From: Desulfoprunum sp.
GTDB lineage: Bacteria; Desulfobacterota; Desulfobulbia; Desulfobulbales; Desulfocapsaceae
Length of the DNA: 14,094 bases
Assembly (NCBI GenBank): GCA_030696435.1
Contig: JAUYSF010000413.1
Span: forward strand, 1-14,094
Direction of reading: 5' to 3'
Shown: piece after piece, positions 13,045 to 14,094 of the stretch
Layout: every line of letters begins with the position of its first letter
Position numbering within the stretch: the stretch's first letter is position 1
The notes under the pieces: generated by a model
What the model saw: only the letters and a program-made list of their open reading frames with translations
Database searches by the model: none
Told to the model about the DNA's origin: nothing
Translations under genes and position numbers: made by a program

Positions 13045-14094
13045 ATGAACTTTGAATTGACCGAAGAACAAAACCTGATCCGTGATATGGTGCGCAGTTT
13101 CGCCGAAACAGAGATTGCCCCGTCGGCTGCGATCCGTGACGAGGAAGAACGTTTCGACCGGGTGCTCATGTTCGACAGGCTGGCGGAACTGGGGCTGACC
13201 GGCATCGTCTTCCCGGAGGAGTACGGCGGGGCCGGAGCGGATTATATCAGCTACGCCATCGCCGTCGAAGAACTCTCAAGGGTGTGCGCCTCAACCGGCG
13301 TAACTCTCTCAGCCCATCTGTCGCTTGGGGCCAATCCGATCTATCTCTTTGGCACCGAGGAGCAGAAACAGCAGTTCCTGACCCCCATGGCCCGGGGTGA
13401 GAAGATGGGGGCACTCGGCCTGACCGAGCCCTCGGCCGGTTCCGATGCCGGCGGCACCAAGACCACCGCCCGACGTGACGGTGACAGCTGGATCCTGAAC
13501 GGCTCCAAAATATTCATCACCAATGCCGGTGATGCCGAGACCTATATCGTCCTCGCCCGGACCGACAAAGAGGCGGAAAAACACCACGGCATGAGCGCCT
13601 TTATCGTCGAAAAGGGCACACCCGGTTTTTCCTTTGGTAAAAAGGAAAAGAAGATGGGCATCCGCTCTTCACCAACGATGGAATTGGTCTTCACCGACTG
13701 CCGCATTCCGCTGACTAACCTCCTCGGCCCTGAGGGCAGCGGTTTCAAGGTTGCCATGAAAACCCTGGACGGCGGCCGCATCGGCATCGCCTCCCAGGCC
13801 TTGGGCATCGCCCAGGGGGCACTCGATGCCACGGTGGCCTACGCCAAAGAGCGCAAACAGTTCGACACCCCCATCGCCAGGTTTCAGGGTGTGCAGTTCC
13901 AACTGGCCGACATGGCCACTCGGGTAGAAGCCTCCCGCTTGCTGGTTTACCGAGCCGCCTATCGTGCCAGCGCAGGGCTGGCCTACTCCCAGGAAGCGGC
14001 CATGGCCAAACTCTTTGCCAGCGAGACAGCGATGTGGGTGACTACCCAAGCCGTTCAGATCCATGGCGGTTATGGTTATACCCGCGATTTCCCG
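13045..14094 (+). CDS. Acyl-CoA dehydrogenase, second copy, cut by the window end (first 350 aa)
   Basis: A FAD-dependent acyl-CoA dehydrogenase of the short/medium-chain type. The N-terminal domain begins [20 protein letters not shown]. The middle domain has [14 protein letters not shown] and [14 protein letters not shown], and the C-terminal domain has [22 protein letters not shown] and ends at [12 protein letters not shown]. The window stops just before the expected YEGTSE segment, so the catalytic Glu cannot be checked; about 30 residues are missing compared with the 385-aa homologue at 2764-3921. The two proteins are clearly related but differ at many positions, so they are paralogues rather than a recent duplication. 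AGGAG (13030-13034) precedes the ATG by about 10 nt. It is probably cotranscribed with the synthetase across a 213-nt gap that contains two hairpins. Confidence 0.94.
   Translation, partial: MNFELTEEQNLIRDMVRSFAETEIAPSAAIRDEEERFDRVLMFDRLAELGLTGIVFPEEYGGAGADYISYAIAVEELSRVCASTGVTLSAHLSLGANPIYLFGTEEQKQQFLTPMARGEKMGALGLTEPSAGSDAGGTKTTARRDGDSWILNGSKIFITNAGDAETYIVLARTDKEAEKHHGMSAFIVEKGTPGFSFGKKEKKMGIRSSPTMELVFTDCRIPLTNLLGPEGSGFKVAMKTLDGGRIGIASQALGIAQGALDATVAYAKERKQFDTPIARFQGVQFQLADMATRVEASRLLVYRAAYRASAGLAYSQEAAMAKLFASETAMWVTTQAVQIHGGYGYTRDFP

Noticed and set aside
1..14094. CRISPR arrays, insertion sequences, tRNA genes and attachment sites
   Set aside because: I saw no regularly spaced direct repeats, transposase or integrase motifs, terminal inverted repeats with target duplications, or tRNA cloverleaf sequences. 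This was reading by eye, not a search.

Overview
The window looks like a chromosomal segment of a Gram-negative anaerobe, most likely a sulfate-reducing or syntrophic member of the former Deltaproteobacteria (Desulfobacterota). This placement is inference. It rests on the clustered acyl-CoA genes, moderately high GC, clear AGGAG-type ribosome binding sites, and a gene neighbourhood of beta-oxidation genes mixed with a Cys-rich DUF6125-like protein. No taxonomic marker other than the last ~79 bases of a 5S rRNA is present.

Layout. Positions 1-124 hold the 3' end of a 5S rRNA gene and its intrinsic terminator, so an rRNA operon ends here. Next come minus-strand genes. A Tim44-like secreted or anchored protein (958-1872) is followed by pdxH (237-878, GTG start), which makes pyridoxal phosphate. 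From 8877 down to 2143 lies a seven-gene minus-strand operon, in transcription order: thiolase, 3-hydroxyacyl-CoA dehydrogenase, M24 metallopeptidase, DUF6125-like Cys-rich protein, enoyl-CoA hydratase, short-chain acyl-CoA dehydrogenase, nitroreductase-family flavoprotein. It encodes a full short-chain beta-oxidation spiral (or its reverse) plus three genes that do not belong to the textbook pathway.

A separate minus-strand gene (9106-10419) encodes a roughly ten-helix, His- and Trp-rich membrane protein that I do not recognise; a terminator follows it. It is divergent from a plus-strand acyl-CoA synthetase (11065-12831), which is followed by a second acyl-CoA dehydrogenase that runs off the window end (13045-14094). 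The 645-bp divergent region contains three copies of one 25-bp operator-like sequence built around GAGCGCTC, plus two further inverted repeats. It probably binds a TetR-type fatty-acid or acyl-CoA-responsive repressor encoded elsewhere.

Together the genes suggest activation of a carboxylic acid by the synthetase, oxidation by either acyl-CoA dehydrogenase, then hydration, dehydrogenation and thiolysis to acetyl-CoA. The membrane protein shares the putative control region with the activating enzyme and is the best candidate here for something undescribed. No electron-transfer flavoprotein, transcription factor, mobile element, tRNA or CRISPR array is visible.
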